DNA of 64,000 nucleotides from Pseudomonas putida (lineage in GTDB: Bacteria; Pseudomonadota; Gammaproteobacteria; Pseudomonadales; Pseudomonadaceae): the NCBI RefSeq assembly GCF_030159595.1, contig NZ_BSKJ01000004.1:473747-537746 (forward strand), given 5' to 3'. Below, in pieces: positions 36,532 to 44,942 of the stretch. Position 1 is the stretch's first letter. Each line of letters begins with the position of its first letter. The position numbers were made by a program, and so were the translations under genes. The notes under the pieces were generated by a model. That model saw nothing but the letters and a program-made list of their open reading frames with translations, did no database searches and was not told the origin of the DNA.

Positions 36532-36897
36532 TTACTGAAGCCAGTTCTCAACAGTGTCCGAGCCGTACTGGCTTTTCCACGCTTTCAACACCGAGTGGTT
36601 CCCGCCCTTGGTTTGAACGAGCTCGCCGTTATGTGGGTTTTTGTAGGTCTTCACCTCCCGCGGTTTGCGAGTGCCGGTGGCGGTTGCAGCAGCGTTCAAC
36701 TGGCGCACACCTGCCTGTGGATCCAGGATATTGATGACATCCCGCAGACTGAAACCATAAGTAGCAAGCAGATCGCGGAGCTTGGTCTCAAATTCAATCT
36801 CTTGCTGGAGTTCGGCGCTCCCTTTCAATGCTTCCAGCTCGGCGAGTTGAGCTGCCAAGGACTGTTCGAGCTTGCGGAATTCAGCCAGGCGCGACAT
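36532..36897 (-). CDS. MvaT/TurA-family H-NS-like silencer
   Basis: 121 aa, full family length. The N-terminal coiled coil (FRKLEQSLAAQLAELEALKG) and second oligomerisation segment KLRDLLATYGFSLRDVINIL are followed by a linker and the C-terminal DNA-binding part VKTYKNPHNGELVQTKGGN, then HSVLKAWKSQYGSDTVENWL. These proteins bind AT-rich DNA, form filaments and silence foreign genes in Pseudomonas. Because the copy sits in the island it is probably an accessory paralogue that tunes island expression or interferes with the core MvaT/MvaU. Confidence 0.95.
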   Translation of the reverse strand: MSRLAEFRKLEQSLAAQLAELEALKGSAELQQEIEFETKLRDLLATYGFSLRDVINILDPQAGVRQLNAAATATGTRKPREVKTYKNPHNGELVQTKGGNHSVLKAWKSQYGSDTVENWLQ

Positions 36898-37084
36898 ATG
36901 ATCTTTTCCTTTCGTGATGGTTTTGCAGGCTACGGATCCATTCTAAACGATACTGACTTGCATGGGTCGAGTTCTGAACCAAGTCTTTTTTTGGGTCTCT
37001 CTGGCCGCACGTCCTACTCAAACCTCAACCCGGCGCTAGACGATATCACTAGCACCAAGCGGCCTTGATTCATTCGGGGAGACA

Positions 37085-37753
37085 ATGAAACGCATAAGAT
37101 TGGTTCGTCACGGTGAGAGTGCTGCAAATGCTGGGGCCGCTTCTCATGACCATGCAAGCATTCCTCTGACAGAGAAAGGACTACAGCAGGCTCAGCGGGT
37201 CGCGAATTCCATCGCGCAGCGGCCGAGCTTGATCATCGTGTCGCCCTTTTCACGGGCGCAAGCAACCGCGGCTAGAAGCGCATCGTTGTTCCCTTCAGTT
37301 CCCGTCGAGATCTGGCCCATCGAAGAATTCACCTACCTGGAGCCTTCTAAGTGCGCAAACACCACGGTGATAGAACGCAAGGCCTGGGTCGAACAGTACT
37401 GGGCTAACGCGGATCCGGGCTATGTCGACGGATTTGGTGCAGAGTCGTTTCTGGAGTTTGTCGGTCGCGCTCAATCGTTCTTGTATCAGCTGGCTGAGAA
37501 CCCGGCAGTGGGTATTCTGATTTTCTCTCACGGCCAATTTCTCAACCTAGTAGCTTGGCTCATAGAGCGTAAGCCAGTCGAGATAGATGGCCAGGCGATA
37601 ACCGAGTGGCGCAGGTACGAGATCGATAGCCATGTCCCAAAAGGCTATGGATACATAATTTCGCTTGCTCATGCTGATTCACCCTGGGTGCTGGATGATT
37701 CAATCGGCTTGGAAGGCTCCGTTAGGCCCAGTGGTCTCGCCAGTTCCATCTGA
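37085..37753 (+). CDS. histidine phosphatase (phosphoglycerate mutase-like)
   Basis: 222 aa. The N-terminal phosphohistidine motif RLVRHGESAANAG and the second histidine in LIFSHGQFLNLVAW define the histidine-phosphatase superfamily, together with arginines in VSPFSRAQATAARSA. Cytoplasmic. It probably dephosphorylates a small metabolite, nucleotide or protein. It precedes the retron genes by 303 bases; a functional link is not shown. ATG with GGGGAG site. Confidence 0.88.
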   Translation: MKRIRLVRHGESAANAGAASHDHASIPLTEKGLQQAQRVANSIAQRPSLIIVSPFSRAQATAARSASLFPSVPVEIWPIEEFTYLEPSKCANTTVIERKAWVEQYWANADPGYVDGFGAESFLEFVGRAQSFLYQLAENPAVGILIFSHGQFLNLVAWLIERKPVEIDGQAITEWRRYEIDSHVPKGYGYIISLAHADSPWVLDDSIGLEGSVRPSGLASSI

Positions 37754-37963
37754 CCAGCGCGGGCACAGTCTGACCCTGTCGCGTGCAGTCCTGGTGCTCC
37801 TGCTAGCGGAGCGCATCCGCGGATCCGACGCGGCATCCGTAAAGCCGCGAAGAACATCGTCAAAAAGCTGCCCCGCAGCAAGCGTGATGTCATCTGGGAC
37901 ATCATTGATAGCCAGAGCCCTCGAGAAATCGTGCGGCACATCGCCAAGAAACTCGACAGCTGA
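37754..37963 (+). pseudogene. start-less reading-frame fragment after the phosphatase
   Basis: The phosphatase frame stays open for 69 codons beyond its TGA and ends at TGA 37,961-37,963. The last 45 residues look protein-like (RGIRKAAKNIVKKLPRSKRD, then VIWDIIDSQSPREIVRHIAK), basic and helical. No ATG, GTG or TTG lies in it. It may be the 3' relic of another gene or, less likely, a readthrough extension. I do not recognise the family. The remaining bases up to 38,056 hold nothing I can name. Confidence 0.3.
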
Positions 37964-38056
37964 TTGTTCAACATGCACAGTCGAGCATAACCGACGCTTT
38001 GCATCAGCTTACCGGCTCATGGAAGCAATGCTTCGTCCACAAAGTCAGGATGATCA

Positions 38057-39358
38057 ATGAGCAAGCTGCCCTCCAGCACCGACGACTCTGGAACTCTCGC
38101 CTGGTTAGGTCAATTCAGCCCTGGCGATCGCAAACTCGCGCAGCAGTTACTGGATGCCTTTGTTTTGGTGTCCCGCGATGACTTCATCGAGCACATGCGT
38201 GCGCTAATCCTCGCTCAAGCTAGCCGCATCGATGGCCCTATTGGCTTGTACGCAGAGCGCGAATTACCTCACAGATTTGGTGTTCCGCATCGCTTGTTTA
38301 AGGAAGCGCGCACAGTCCATCGTCGCGCCTATGGAGCATTAGGGCCACAAGCTGTTAAGCCTACCAAAGCCTACGATCCGTCAGTAGGAAGCGAGGGCAT
38401 CGTTGCGCAGATGATCTCTGAACTGTGCCGCGAATTCCCAAAAACGTTTCTAAACCATCCTGGGCCAGACCAATATCGTCGCAAACAAGTACGCGCCATG
38501 TGGGTGGTGACCGATCTCATTGGTAGCGGGGATCGCGCCTGGCGGTATTTGGAAGCAGCTTGGCGAGTTAGAACGGTGCGAAGCTGGTGGTCTGGGGGGT
38601 TTGTTAAGTTCTCTGTAATGGCCTATGCAGCAACGCAGAGTGGCGAAATTAGCGTGAGGCGCCATTCATGCAAGCCTGACGTACATTTCGTCATTCCCTG
38701 CCCCACAATTGACACCTCATTTTCCCAAGCACAATCGTTAAAAATGAAAATGCTATGCACCGCCTATGATCCAACGCGGGAAGAGGTTGCTAAAGATCCA
38801 TGGGCATCACATGCGCCTAGCCTTGGGTATGGGAATGCCGGCGCTATTTTGGTGTTCGCCCACGGGGCTCCTAACAATGCTCCGCTTATGTTTCATAAAG
38901 CGTCCCGGAGTAAGGCAAACCCTTGGGTGCCACTATTTCCTTCAAGGGTGTCTGCAGGCATCAGCAAGGAAGCATTTGGCGTCGAATTGACCCCTGAAAA
39001 AGTTGAAGCGCGGCTGCGTAACCTTGGGCAACACAGCTTGGCAAAATCGAAGGCTATCGTGAACCCAGATCTGCTAACCGCACATATCGTCTTGGTGTTA
39101 GCCGCTCTGTCCCGACCTCCTCGCCTCAATGACAGAGTGCTTGCCGCTCGAACGCAGCTTCCATATCACCAACTGTCAAAATTGCTGCGAGAGATTGAAA
39201 GCTATGGCTGGGTTGACTCCCAGCGGAGGCTGACCGATCAGGGCGCCACTCAGCTTGCTCATGCGCGGAAGCAACTGCAGCTGGCAACTGACGTTGCGCC
39301 TGTTGGCAAGCGTGAGCAAGATCCGTACTATCCCTCTTCGTTGAGGCGACCAATCTAG
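38057..39358 (+). CDS. retron effector: phosphoribosyltransferase-like + winged helix
   Basis: 433 aa. The middle contains a PRPP-binding-loop-like strand-loop AMWVVTDLIGSGDRAWRYLE (residues 147-166), the pattern of the phosphoribosyltransferase-like proteins seen in conflict systems, preceded by the N-terminal helical region FSPGDRKLAQQLLDAF. Residues about 345-415 form a winged helix (PPRLNDRVLAARTQLPYHQL, SKLLREIESYGWVD). A phosphoribosyltransferase plus winged helix beside a reverse transcriptase is the accessory arrangement I recall for type III retrons. It lies directly upstream of the structured RNA and RT gene. Probably the toxic effector held in check by the RT-msDNA complex. Confidence 0.7.
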   Translation: MSKLPSSTDDSGTLAWLGQFSPGDRKLAQQLLDAFVLVSRDDFIEHMRALILAQASRIDGPIGLYAERELPHRFGVPHRLFKEARTVHRRAYGALGPQAVKPTKAYDPSVGSEGIVAQMISELCREFPKTFLNHPGPDQYRRKQVRAMWVVTDLIGSGDRAWRYLEAAWRVRTVRSWWSGGFVKFSVMAYAATQSGEISVRRHSCKPDVHFVIPCPTIDTSFSQAQSLKMKMLCTAYDPTREEVAKDPWASHAPSLGYGNAGAILVFAHGAPNNAPLMFHKASRSKANPWVPLFPSRVSAGISKEAFGVELTPEKVEARLRNLGQHSLAKSKAIVNPDLLTAHIVLVLAALSRPPRLNDRVLAARTQLPYHQLSKLLREIESYGWVDSQRRLTDQGATQLAHARKQLQLATDVAPVGKREQDPYYPSSLRRPI

Positions 39359-39364
39359 ATTCTA

Positions 39365-39551
39365 GCTACGGCGTATGTTCCTAGAACGATGCCGCCGAGA
39401 TGAGCCGAGTTTTTGCAGCTTATCTACCGGGCGCAGATTACTGCTGCCCTATGTCCTAGCCCCCGCTTACGGTTAAGCGCTCCCACCACAGCCTACGTGG
39501 TGTAGCCTTCTGCCTGCGGCGGGAGCACTCACCCTGCGGGTGTCAAAGTAG
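39365..39551 (+). ncRNA. retron msr-msd RNA (candidate)
   Basis: The 190-base gap between effector and RT is packed with hairpins: 39,369-39,394 (CGGC...GTTC / GAAC...GCCG), 39,429-39,449 (GGGCGCAG / CTGCTGCCC), 39,479-39,526 (GCTCCC / GGGAGC enclosing CACCAC / GTGGTG at 39,484-39,502), and 39,530-39,542 (CACCC-TGC-GGGTG). This is where retrons keep the RNA that is partly reverse-transcribed. Exact ends and the branching G could not be fixed, and I did not find a long a1/a2 pair, so the boundaries are approximate. Confidence 0.6.
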
Positions 39552-40718
39552 ATGAAGGATTGGAAGCCTCAGCACTATCTTCGCACCCCAGGTGCGAGTG
39601 AAGCACCTGCGTCAGTATTGGCCGCAGCAGTGGCCACGGGCGAAAAAATTATCGCTGTACACCCGTCACTACCGCCGATACTGACTCTCAAGCATCTTGC
39701 TCATTTGACTCGAGTGCCCTATCCGTCGCTTCGAGAATACGTCACGCGTCAGGTAGACAGCTATAAAACCTTCCGTGTTCGCAAACGATCCCTACCGGGC
39801 AAGCCAACCGGGTTTCGAGTCATCTGCGTACCTCCAGCCGATCTCAAGGCGGTTCAGCATTGGATCGCTCAGAATGTTCTGGCCAAAGCAAAGCCCCATC
39901 ATGCCAGTACAGCCTTTGCTCCCAATTCCCGGCTCGTTGACGCTGCTGCACCTCACTGCTCAAGTCGCTGGCTCATCAAGATCGATGTCCAGAGATTCTT
40001 CGAATCGATCTCGGAGGTCGACTGCTACCGAGCATTCCGCAGCTTGGGTTATCAACCCCTTGTGTCATTGGAGCTTTCCCGGCTGTGTACCCGAGTCGGC
40101 AGATTGAACCGCAAGAGCCAAACACTGAGGTGGTACCGCAAACACCCCGCCTCTAAATTCAAAATAAGATCATATTCCGTGCCTAGGCTAGGTCATCTTC
40201 CCCAAGGAGCAGCAACCAGCCCCATGCTCGCGAATCTGGTGATGAAAGAGGCTGACGAGCTCCTCACTGCGCTCGCGCGTCGACACGGATTGACATATAC
40301 CCGTTATGCAGACGACCTCACCTTCTCCACCGGCGATCGAGGATTTAAGCGAGAACTTGCTCGCCAAGCAATCTGGGAGGTTTATGGGATCCTGAGACGC
40401 TTTGGACTATCACCCAACCTCGCCAAAACAGCGATCGTGCCTCCCCGCAGTCGTAAGATCGTCTTAGGGCTCCAGGTCGATCAGGAAATGCCTCGACTGA
40501 GCCGCGCTTTTAAGATGAAAATGCGCATGCATCTACATTATCTGGAGCGCGAAGACGTAGGCCCTGCGAAACACGCGGAGCACAGGGGCTTTTCTGCCGT
40601 AGCTGGAATGCGAAACCATTTAATGGGCCTTGTTGCATACGCCATCCAGATCGAGCCCAACTACGGCGCCGAAATCAAGGCGAGGCTTGAGCGGGTGAAA
40701 TGGCCTATATTATATTGA
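39552..40718 (+). CDS. retron reverse transcriptase
   Basis: 388 aa. RT palm motifs: A at LIKIDVQRFFESI (Asp145), B at LPQGAATSP (216-224), C at YTRYADDLTFS (Asp254, Asp255), and E-like IVLGLQVD (303-310), where retron RTs carry a VTG-type motif. Upstream of motif A the stretch SRLVDAAAPH resembles the retron NAxxH region. Length and architecture (no maturase or endonuclease domain) fit a retron RT, not a group II intron. It makes multicopy single-stranded DNA from the adjacent RNA. Probable antiphage defence. Confidence 0.9.
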   Translation: MKDWKPQHYLRTPGASEAPASVLAAAVATGEKIIAVHPSLPPILTLKHLAHLTRVPYPSLREYVTRQVDSYKTFRVRKRSLPGKPTGFRVICVPPADLKAVQHWIAQNVLAKAKPHHASTAFAPNSRLVDAAAPHCSSRWLIKIDVQRFFESISEVDCYRAFRSLGYQPLVSLELSRLCTRVGRLNRKSQTLRWYRKHPASKFKIRSYSVPRLGHLPQGAATSPMLANLVMKEADELLTALARRHGLTYTRYADDLTFSTGDRGFKRELARQAIWEVYGILRRFGLSPNLAKTAIVPPRSRKIVLGLQVDQEMPRLSRAFKMKMRMHLHYLEREDVGPAKHAEHRGFSAVAGMRNHLMGLVAYAIQIEPNYGAEIKARLERVKWPILY

Positions 40719-40828
40719 CTATAGCTTCCTTGACAGATAGGGGCGCTCTGCTCGTCCTTTTTTAGCCGTTGGCTTTCTCCCCTGATCTCAATGCATCATG
40801 CTTATCATGGCAAGCATAATGAGAACTC

Positions 40829-41680
40829 CTAACCATTTTTCGCTGTATCAAGCGCAATCAAGCTTCTTCCAAGGATCATCGCGTAACCGGACATGACATG
40901 CAATAGTTCTTCATGGCGATTAAGTGAAATCCGGAACGCTCCACCCATGAGCTCCTCTTCTACAAGTACAATCACTCCCTCGACACTACCAATACCAATA
41001 AACCTGCGAATTGCACTTTCGGCTTCAGGCCTGCGAGCTCTGTCGGTGAGCAAACTAGAGTTTTTGAGTATGGATTCTATGAGGGTATCTGGATTCAAAC
41101 AGCGCCCTGCTCTATGCACAATAATATGCCTAAATTTCTCGATCATAAAAAGATAGAATCGCAAATCTTTTTGCATTTTGTTTTCTTGCTCTGCCTTAGC
41201 AAGGTCTGGCACCATCGTCCTGAAATTTCTGATTATGTCGCTGCTTTTTTTCTTTAAACGCTCTTTTGAAAGCTGCCGCTGTTGATCTTCTCTTATTCTA
41301 AGTTCCGAGTGAGCATCCGCAGCAAGCTCGTAAATATCCACCACGTAATCCTCAAAAGCCTCAAAGGCATCCACCAATAAAAGCTGACAGATCTTGTTAT
41401 GGTGTATATGCGCCTCTCGAGCCCGCTCGGCCAATGTGTGTGAGGCGCCTTTGTGCGGCTGGAGCTTTCCAGTATAGGGATTGTGAAATGTGAACACTTC
41501 ACGGCTCTTGCCAAGCAACTCTTGCTGCTCCTGACTGAGATCTGAAAGCGCCTCATGCTGCGACTTGTACTTCAAAACAACCTGATCTTTAACCCTACTC
41601 GCTATTCGCTGATGCATTTGCACTGAGGAGAAGTCGTTCAGCAACGCCTCAAAGCGTGCATTTACTTTTGCTAGATCCAT
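40829..41680 (-). CDS. HEPN-like protein of unknown function
   Basis: 283 aa, mostly alpha-helical with a long basic coiled stretch at about 128-155. Residues 184-189, RHIIVH in EKFRHIIVHRAG, fit the RX4-6H catalytic signature of HEPN ribonucleases, and the helix LLVDAFEAFEDYVVDIYEL precedes it as in related families (MAE_28990/RiboL-PSP-HEPN type). It could be a toxin ribonuclease or a phage-sensing effector. It is convergent with the retron RT gene; no antitoxin partner is adjacent. Confidence 0.55.
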   Translation of the reverse strand: MDLAKVNARFEALLNDFSSVQMHQRIASRVKDQVVLKYKSQHEALSDLSQEQQELLGKSREVFTFHNPYTGKLQPHKGASHTLAERAREAHIHHNKICQLLLVDAFEAFEDYVVDIYELAADAHSELRIREDQQRQLSKERLKKKSSDIIRNFRTMVPDLAKAEQENKMQKDLRFYLFMIEKFRHIIVHRAGRCLNPDTLIESILKNSSLLTDRARRPEAESAIRRFIGIGSVEGVIVLVEEELMGGAFRISLNRHEELLHVMSGYAMILGRSLIALDTAKNG

Positions 41681-42104
41681 AAATTAAACCTTGGGGTTGT
41701 TTGTGCGCAGAAGCAGCTTGCACTATACGTTTCAGACAAGCAAGATGGCAGTACCAACCAATAATATCGTAAAACAACTTGCGACACAGAACTCGATTCA
41801 CTCATGGTAAGAAAGCGTTCTTGTGGCACTGCTGAATGGTCGCCCTCCCGCTTACAGCGGCATCGAACCGGGGTCTAGAGCGATATGGCAAGACCGGAGG
41901 TATTATACTCCACCGACCTCACGTAATCAGTTTACAAAGCTTGGCACCCACAAACGCGAGCTGTTGGGATTGCATGCCGTTTACCTGATAAGAACAGGCT
42001 TCTCCTCGCCAACAGCAATCAGTCCCGAGCTACGCGATTCACTAATTTAACTTCATCCTAGGCGATCGTTAAATTGCACGAGGATGAGGTGTCACGCCTT
42101 ACCC
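41681..42104. other. intergenic region, no supported gene
   Basis: About 420 bases. A plus-strand 75-codon frame from a GTG near 41,823 has no ribosome site. A segment around 41,845-41,880 resembles a tRNA T-arm on the minus strand, but no cloverleaf can be built. Nothing else is seen. Confidence 0.4.
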
Positions 42105-43079
42105 TCACCCAAAAATCTCTTCCACTTCATCTGAGTGTCGAACACCCAAAAAAATCACGGACTCTAAACTCATAGACTTGCTGATTTCACCGGCCAAAAT
42201 CTCAGAATAACGCTGAAACTTATTGCTGCCTAGCGCTTTAGGAATCGCCCCAAAAATATCCCTACAAACGGCTATAAACTCACGAGATTTCGATATAAAC
42301 TCTTCATCCAAGTGGGTAACTTCTATATGGGCAACTGGCGAACCATCCTCGCCACCATTGAAGACTTTGTAGTTGTGCGCAGAAACATTGCGTGCAAGCC
42401 GCAGCTTATCTACAGCATCACACAAGCTTGACGTAAGTATCCCATTTTCTTTAATGTGCTCGATGTGCGTAGAGAAGTTCGGTGTAATCTTACCTCTTCT
42501 GCCATTTGCTTTTTTAGGTCTCACACGCTCTCCCCAAGACTTTCTGAACTCAGGTGTCGTCAGGCTTTTCTCGCTGAGGATAGTCACCATTGCTTCAATA
42601 TAGGTCGAGATCGCAATCACCTGCGCCCGCTTATCAAATGTATTAAGATCCATGCTATGAAGGGTCAATTTTTCTTGAGTTTCGAGCTCCTGATCGCTCA
42701 AGTCGAACATATTTGCCTCAAGCCTCAGGAAGTGCGGAACGCTATCCTTGCTACCGGCCAGCTCGAACATTAGGTGGAATAATTCCCAACCGGTGCTCTC
42801 GTCGCGTGAATAGTTTACAGTAGTAAACGGGTGCCCAAAGGCCTTAAGTAGCCCTTCAGTCATCGGAATATCAATTTTGACCTTGTCAGATTCGTAGTAC
42901 CCTTCGAGTTCGGTGGTGCAACCTAAAGTACATATAAAAGCAATAAATCCCCCAAGAGCTTGGGCATCAAGCTCTCTTGTCTCAATCAGATTTATCGCAC
43001 CAAGTCTTTTGATCTCAAAAGATGATAAGTTTGCACCGCGCTCGATGTCTATTTTATGCCTAAGCAGATCTATGCTCAT
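42105..43079 (-). CDS. HEPN-like protein, second
   Basis: 324 aa. The N-terminal half is unrecognised. The C-terminal half has HEPN-like helices: RAQVIAISTYIEAMVTILSE and DAVDKLRLARNVSAHNYKVF, where Arg230-Asn231-x3-His235 is the RNxxxH form of the HEPN motif. Similar to the HEPN/AbiV-like and MAE_28990 groups found beside defence genes. Possible RNase effector; no partner overlaps. Not the same family as the protein at 40,829. Confidence 0.5.
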   Translation of the reverse strand: MSIDLLRHKIDIERGANLSSFEIKRLGAINLIETRELDAQALGGFIAFICTLGCTTELEGYYESDKVKIDIPMTEGLLKAFGHPFTTVNYSRDESTGWELFHLMFELAGSKDSVPHFLRLEANMFDLSDQELETQEKLTLHSMDLNTFDKRAQVIAISTYIEAMVTILSEKSLTTPEFRKSWGERVRPKKANGRRGKITPNFSTHIEHIKENGILTSSLCDAVDKLRLARNVSAHNYKVFNGGEDGSPVAHIEVTHLDEEFISKSREFIAVCRDIFGAIPKALGSNKFQRYSEILAGEISKSMSLESVIFLGVRHSDEVEEIFG

Positions 43080-43301
43080 TTACTTTCCTTGTCTAGTTGT
43101 GCGCCTGAAGGAAACATGCCCCTATTAAGCCTTATTGCTGCTCAAGAGGCAGTTTTACTTGGCTTCCTTCAATAAGATTTGACTGCTTTAATGGAGGGCG
43201 TCCGGCCAAATTTGGCAATCATCGCTGGCCATAATGTAAGAACCTTAGAAATACTGAGATGACGTAATACCCTCAGTGATCAACCTTGCGGATTCATGGC
43301 G

Positions 43302-43982
43302 TCACGAATAGCACATAATCAGGGGGGACTGGGCTGGAGACCCCAACAGCTTGATACTTTCCTCAATGACCCAGGCCCCAACCGGCCACATCATTTGGAG
43401 CACGAGCAGAATAGTGAAGCTCAAGAATGCCCGAAGCAGATACTCATGGGTCATTCTGATACCGGTCACCTTCTCGTTTACCAGTGAGTAGTTATGTAGG
43501 ACGGCGCGAGCGAGCTGCTTGGCTAAGCCCGCTTTAGGCGAGCTTTCTTTCCAGGTATTGGCTAGCTCACCTGGGCCAAGCTGAGCGAATCCGGCGACTT
43601 TGAGCGTTCTGAACGCCCAAGCCCCTGCGCGGAGCAAGAAGGCTACTGCCAATCCGAATAGGATGAGTCCAATACAGCCCAGCCATTTGTTCGACTTGTC
43701 GCTCCAAAGGGTTGGCAGAAGGGAAGCCAAGACTGGGATCAGCGCCGTGATCGCGGCCAGGTAAATACCCGCCTTCGCGTCTGCTCCTCTGCGACGGTCA
43801 ACCTCCGCATCGAAAATACGCCGCGACTCGTCCAGCACCACGTCGCTGTCTGTTGACCAATCCCCGTCTCGAACAGATTCGACAATCCCCTGCCTCCATT
43901 CCGCTTCATCTGCCTGCTCAGTAGGTGACAGTGGTATTAAGGTCGGCCACACCCAGTGGAGCCAGTCTTTAAGCTTAAGCAA
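43302..43982 (-). CDS. three-helix membrane protein of the graspetide locus
   Basis: 226 aa. The cytoplasmic N-terminal about 60 residues (VVLDESRRIFDAEVDRRRGA) are followed by membrane helices at about 68-90, 98-122 and 184-208. The first helix begins DAKAGIYLAAITALIPVLAS, which resembles the membrane effectors of nucleotide-signalling systems (SLATT and Pycsar-TM-like). The start overlaps the stop of the ATP-grasp gene by 8 bases, so translation is coupled. It may export the modified peptide, protect against it, or be the effector it regulates. The role cannot be settled from sequence. Confidence 0.7.
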   Translation of the reverse strand: MLKLKDWLHWVWPTLIPLSPTEQADEAEWRQGIVESVRDGDWSTDSDVVLDESRRIFDAEVDRRRGADAKAGIYLAAITALIPVLASLLPTLWSDKSNKWLGCIGLILFGLAVAFLLRAGAWAFRTLKVAGFAQLGPGELANTWKESSPKAGLAKQLARAVLHNYSLVNEKVTGIRMTHEYLLRAFLSFTILLVLQMMWPVGAWVIEESIKLLGSPAQSPLIMCYS

Positions 43983-44928
43983 TGACGTTCACCGCCAGCT
44001 CGTCCACGATCGCGGCAGCAATAGGATAGCCTGTTAGGTTCTCGATCCAGGCCCACTGCCCGTTCGGGTTGATCTCCAAGAACCACAATTTTCCGGATCT
44101 ATCGCACACCAGATCGATAGCGCCGTAACGGAGGCCTAGACGCTGCACGAGCTTCACGCACTGACGTTGAACGCGACGCTCGAGAACAATTTTCTCGTGT
44201 CTAAGATCAGGACGACTACCCTTGCGCCAGTCGGTTTCAGTTTCCTCGTTATCTTGCGACCAGATCGCCGTAGCAAACACCCGCTCGCCCACGACTGTCA
44301 CTCGGACATCGTATTGCTTCAATATCTCAGACTGCACAATGAATGGGGTCAGCCTAATCGCTTCCGCCTGATCATCCTCAATCTCAGCGAGCCGAGAGGT
44401 GAAGATCACGCGTTCCGTCTCGCCCGCTAACACTGCTTGCCGAAGGGGCTTACCAATCGCCGTGCCGAGCGCATTGATAGCTTGAGCACATGCAATGTCA
44501 TTCGTGACAAATGCCTGAGGTACTTCAAAGCCGATCTCCTGCGCGAGGAGGAGCTGCATCGGCTTGTCTTCAGCCAAGAAGATCTTCGTAGGTGAATTAA
44601 GCCACCGCCCCTCCAAGCGGGAGTAGAGGCTTTTGAGAAAGCTGCTCCACTCCGCCTCGATGTACGCCCTCTCTCCAGGATCCGTTACAGCATCCGGTAC
44701 AACAGGAGCTCCCGGTCTGCGGAAATAGGCTGCCGTTATCTGCGAACCACGGACAACCACCCCGTCCATTGAGATTGACCAAGCGTCCCTGGGAAATCCT
44801 GCCATCGAGCACAACGCTTCGGGCAATTGCTCGGTGTTTAGACGGACAAAAGGCTGGCCGCGCCGGCGGAGCTCAGCAACTACGTAGTCCATCGTGATAT
44901 CGCGACGATTTGTCACCAACAACAGCAT
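43975..44928 (-). CDS. MvdC/MvdD-like ATP-grasp peptide ligase
   Basis: 317 aa, normal for graspetide (omega-ester/omega-amide) macrocyclases. N-terminal pre-ATP-grasp strand VTNRRDITMDYVVAELRRRG, then ATP-grasp with TKIFLAEDKPMQLLLAQEIG and the metal-binding motif WFLEINPNGQW at about residues 282-292. It activates side-chain carboxylates as acyl-phosphates and closes lactone or lactam rings onto Thr/Ser/Lys. The start is 14 bases after the precursor stop, with a GGAAG ribosome site. Substrate is the repeat protein next door, by analogy to microviridin enzymes. Confidence 0.88.
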   Translation of the reverse strand: MLLLVTNRRDITMDYVVAELRRRGQPFVRLNTEQLPEALCSMAGFPRDAWSISMDGVVVRGSQITAAYFRRPGAPVVPDAVTDPGERAYIEAEWSSFLKSLYSRLEGRWLNSPTKIFLAEDKPMQLLLAQEIGFEVPQAFVTNDIACAQAINALGTAIGKPLRQAVLAGETERVIFTSRLAEIEDDQAEAIRLTPFIVQSEILKQYDVRVTVVGERVFATAIWSQDNEETETDWRKGSRPDLRHEKIVLERRVQRQCVKLVQRLGLRYGAIDLVCDRSGKLWFLEINPNGQWAWIENLTGYPIAAAIVDELAVNVIA

Positions 44929-44942
44929 GCGATGCTTCCAGA

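Noticed and set aside
39552..40718. Group II intron or diversity-generating RT
   Set aside because: No maturase/endonuclease domain, no template/variable repeat pair; motif set and adjacent effector fit a retron.
41840..41925. Minus-strand segment resembling a tRNA T-arm (GGTTCGATGCC)
   Set aside because: No acceptor stem, anticodon arm or CCA can be built around it.
41823..42050. 75-codon plus-strand frame between the two HEPN-like genes
   Set aside because: GTG start without ribosome site and no recognisable composition; listed only as intergenic.
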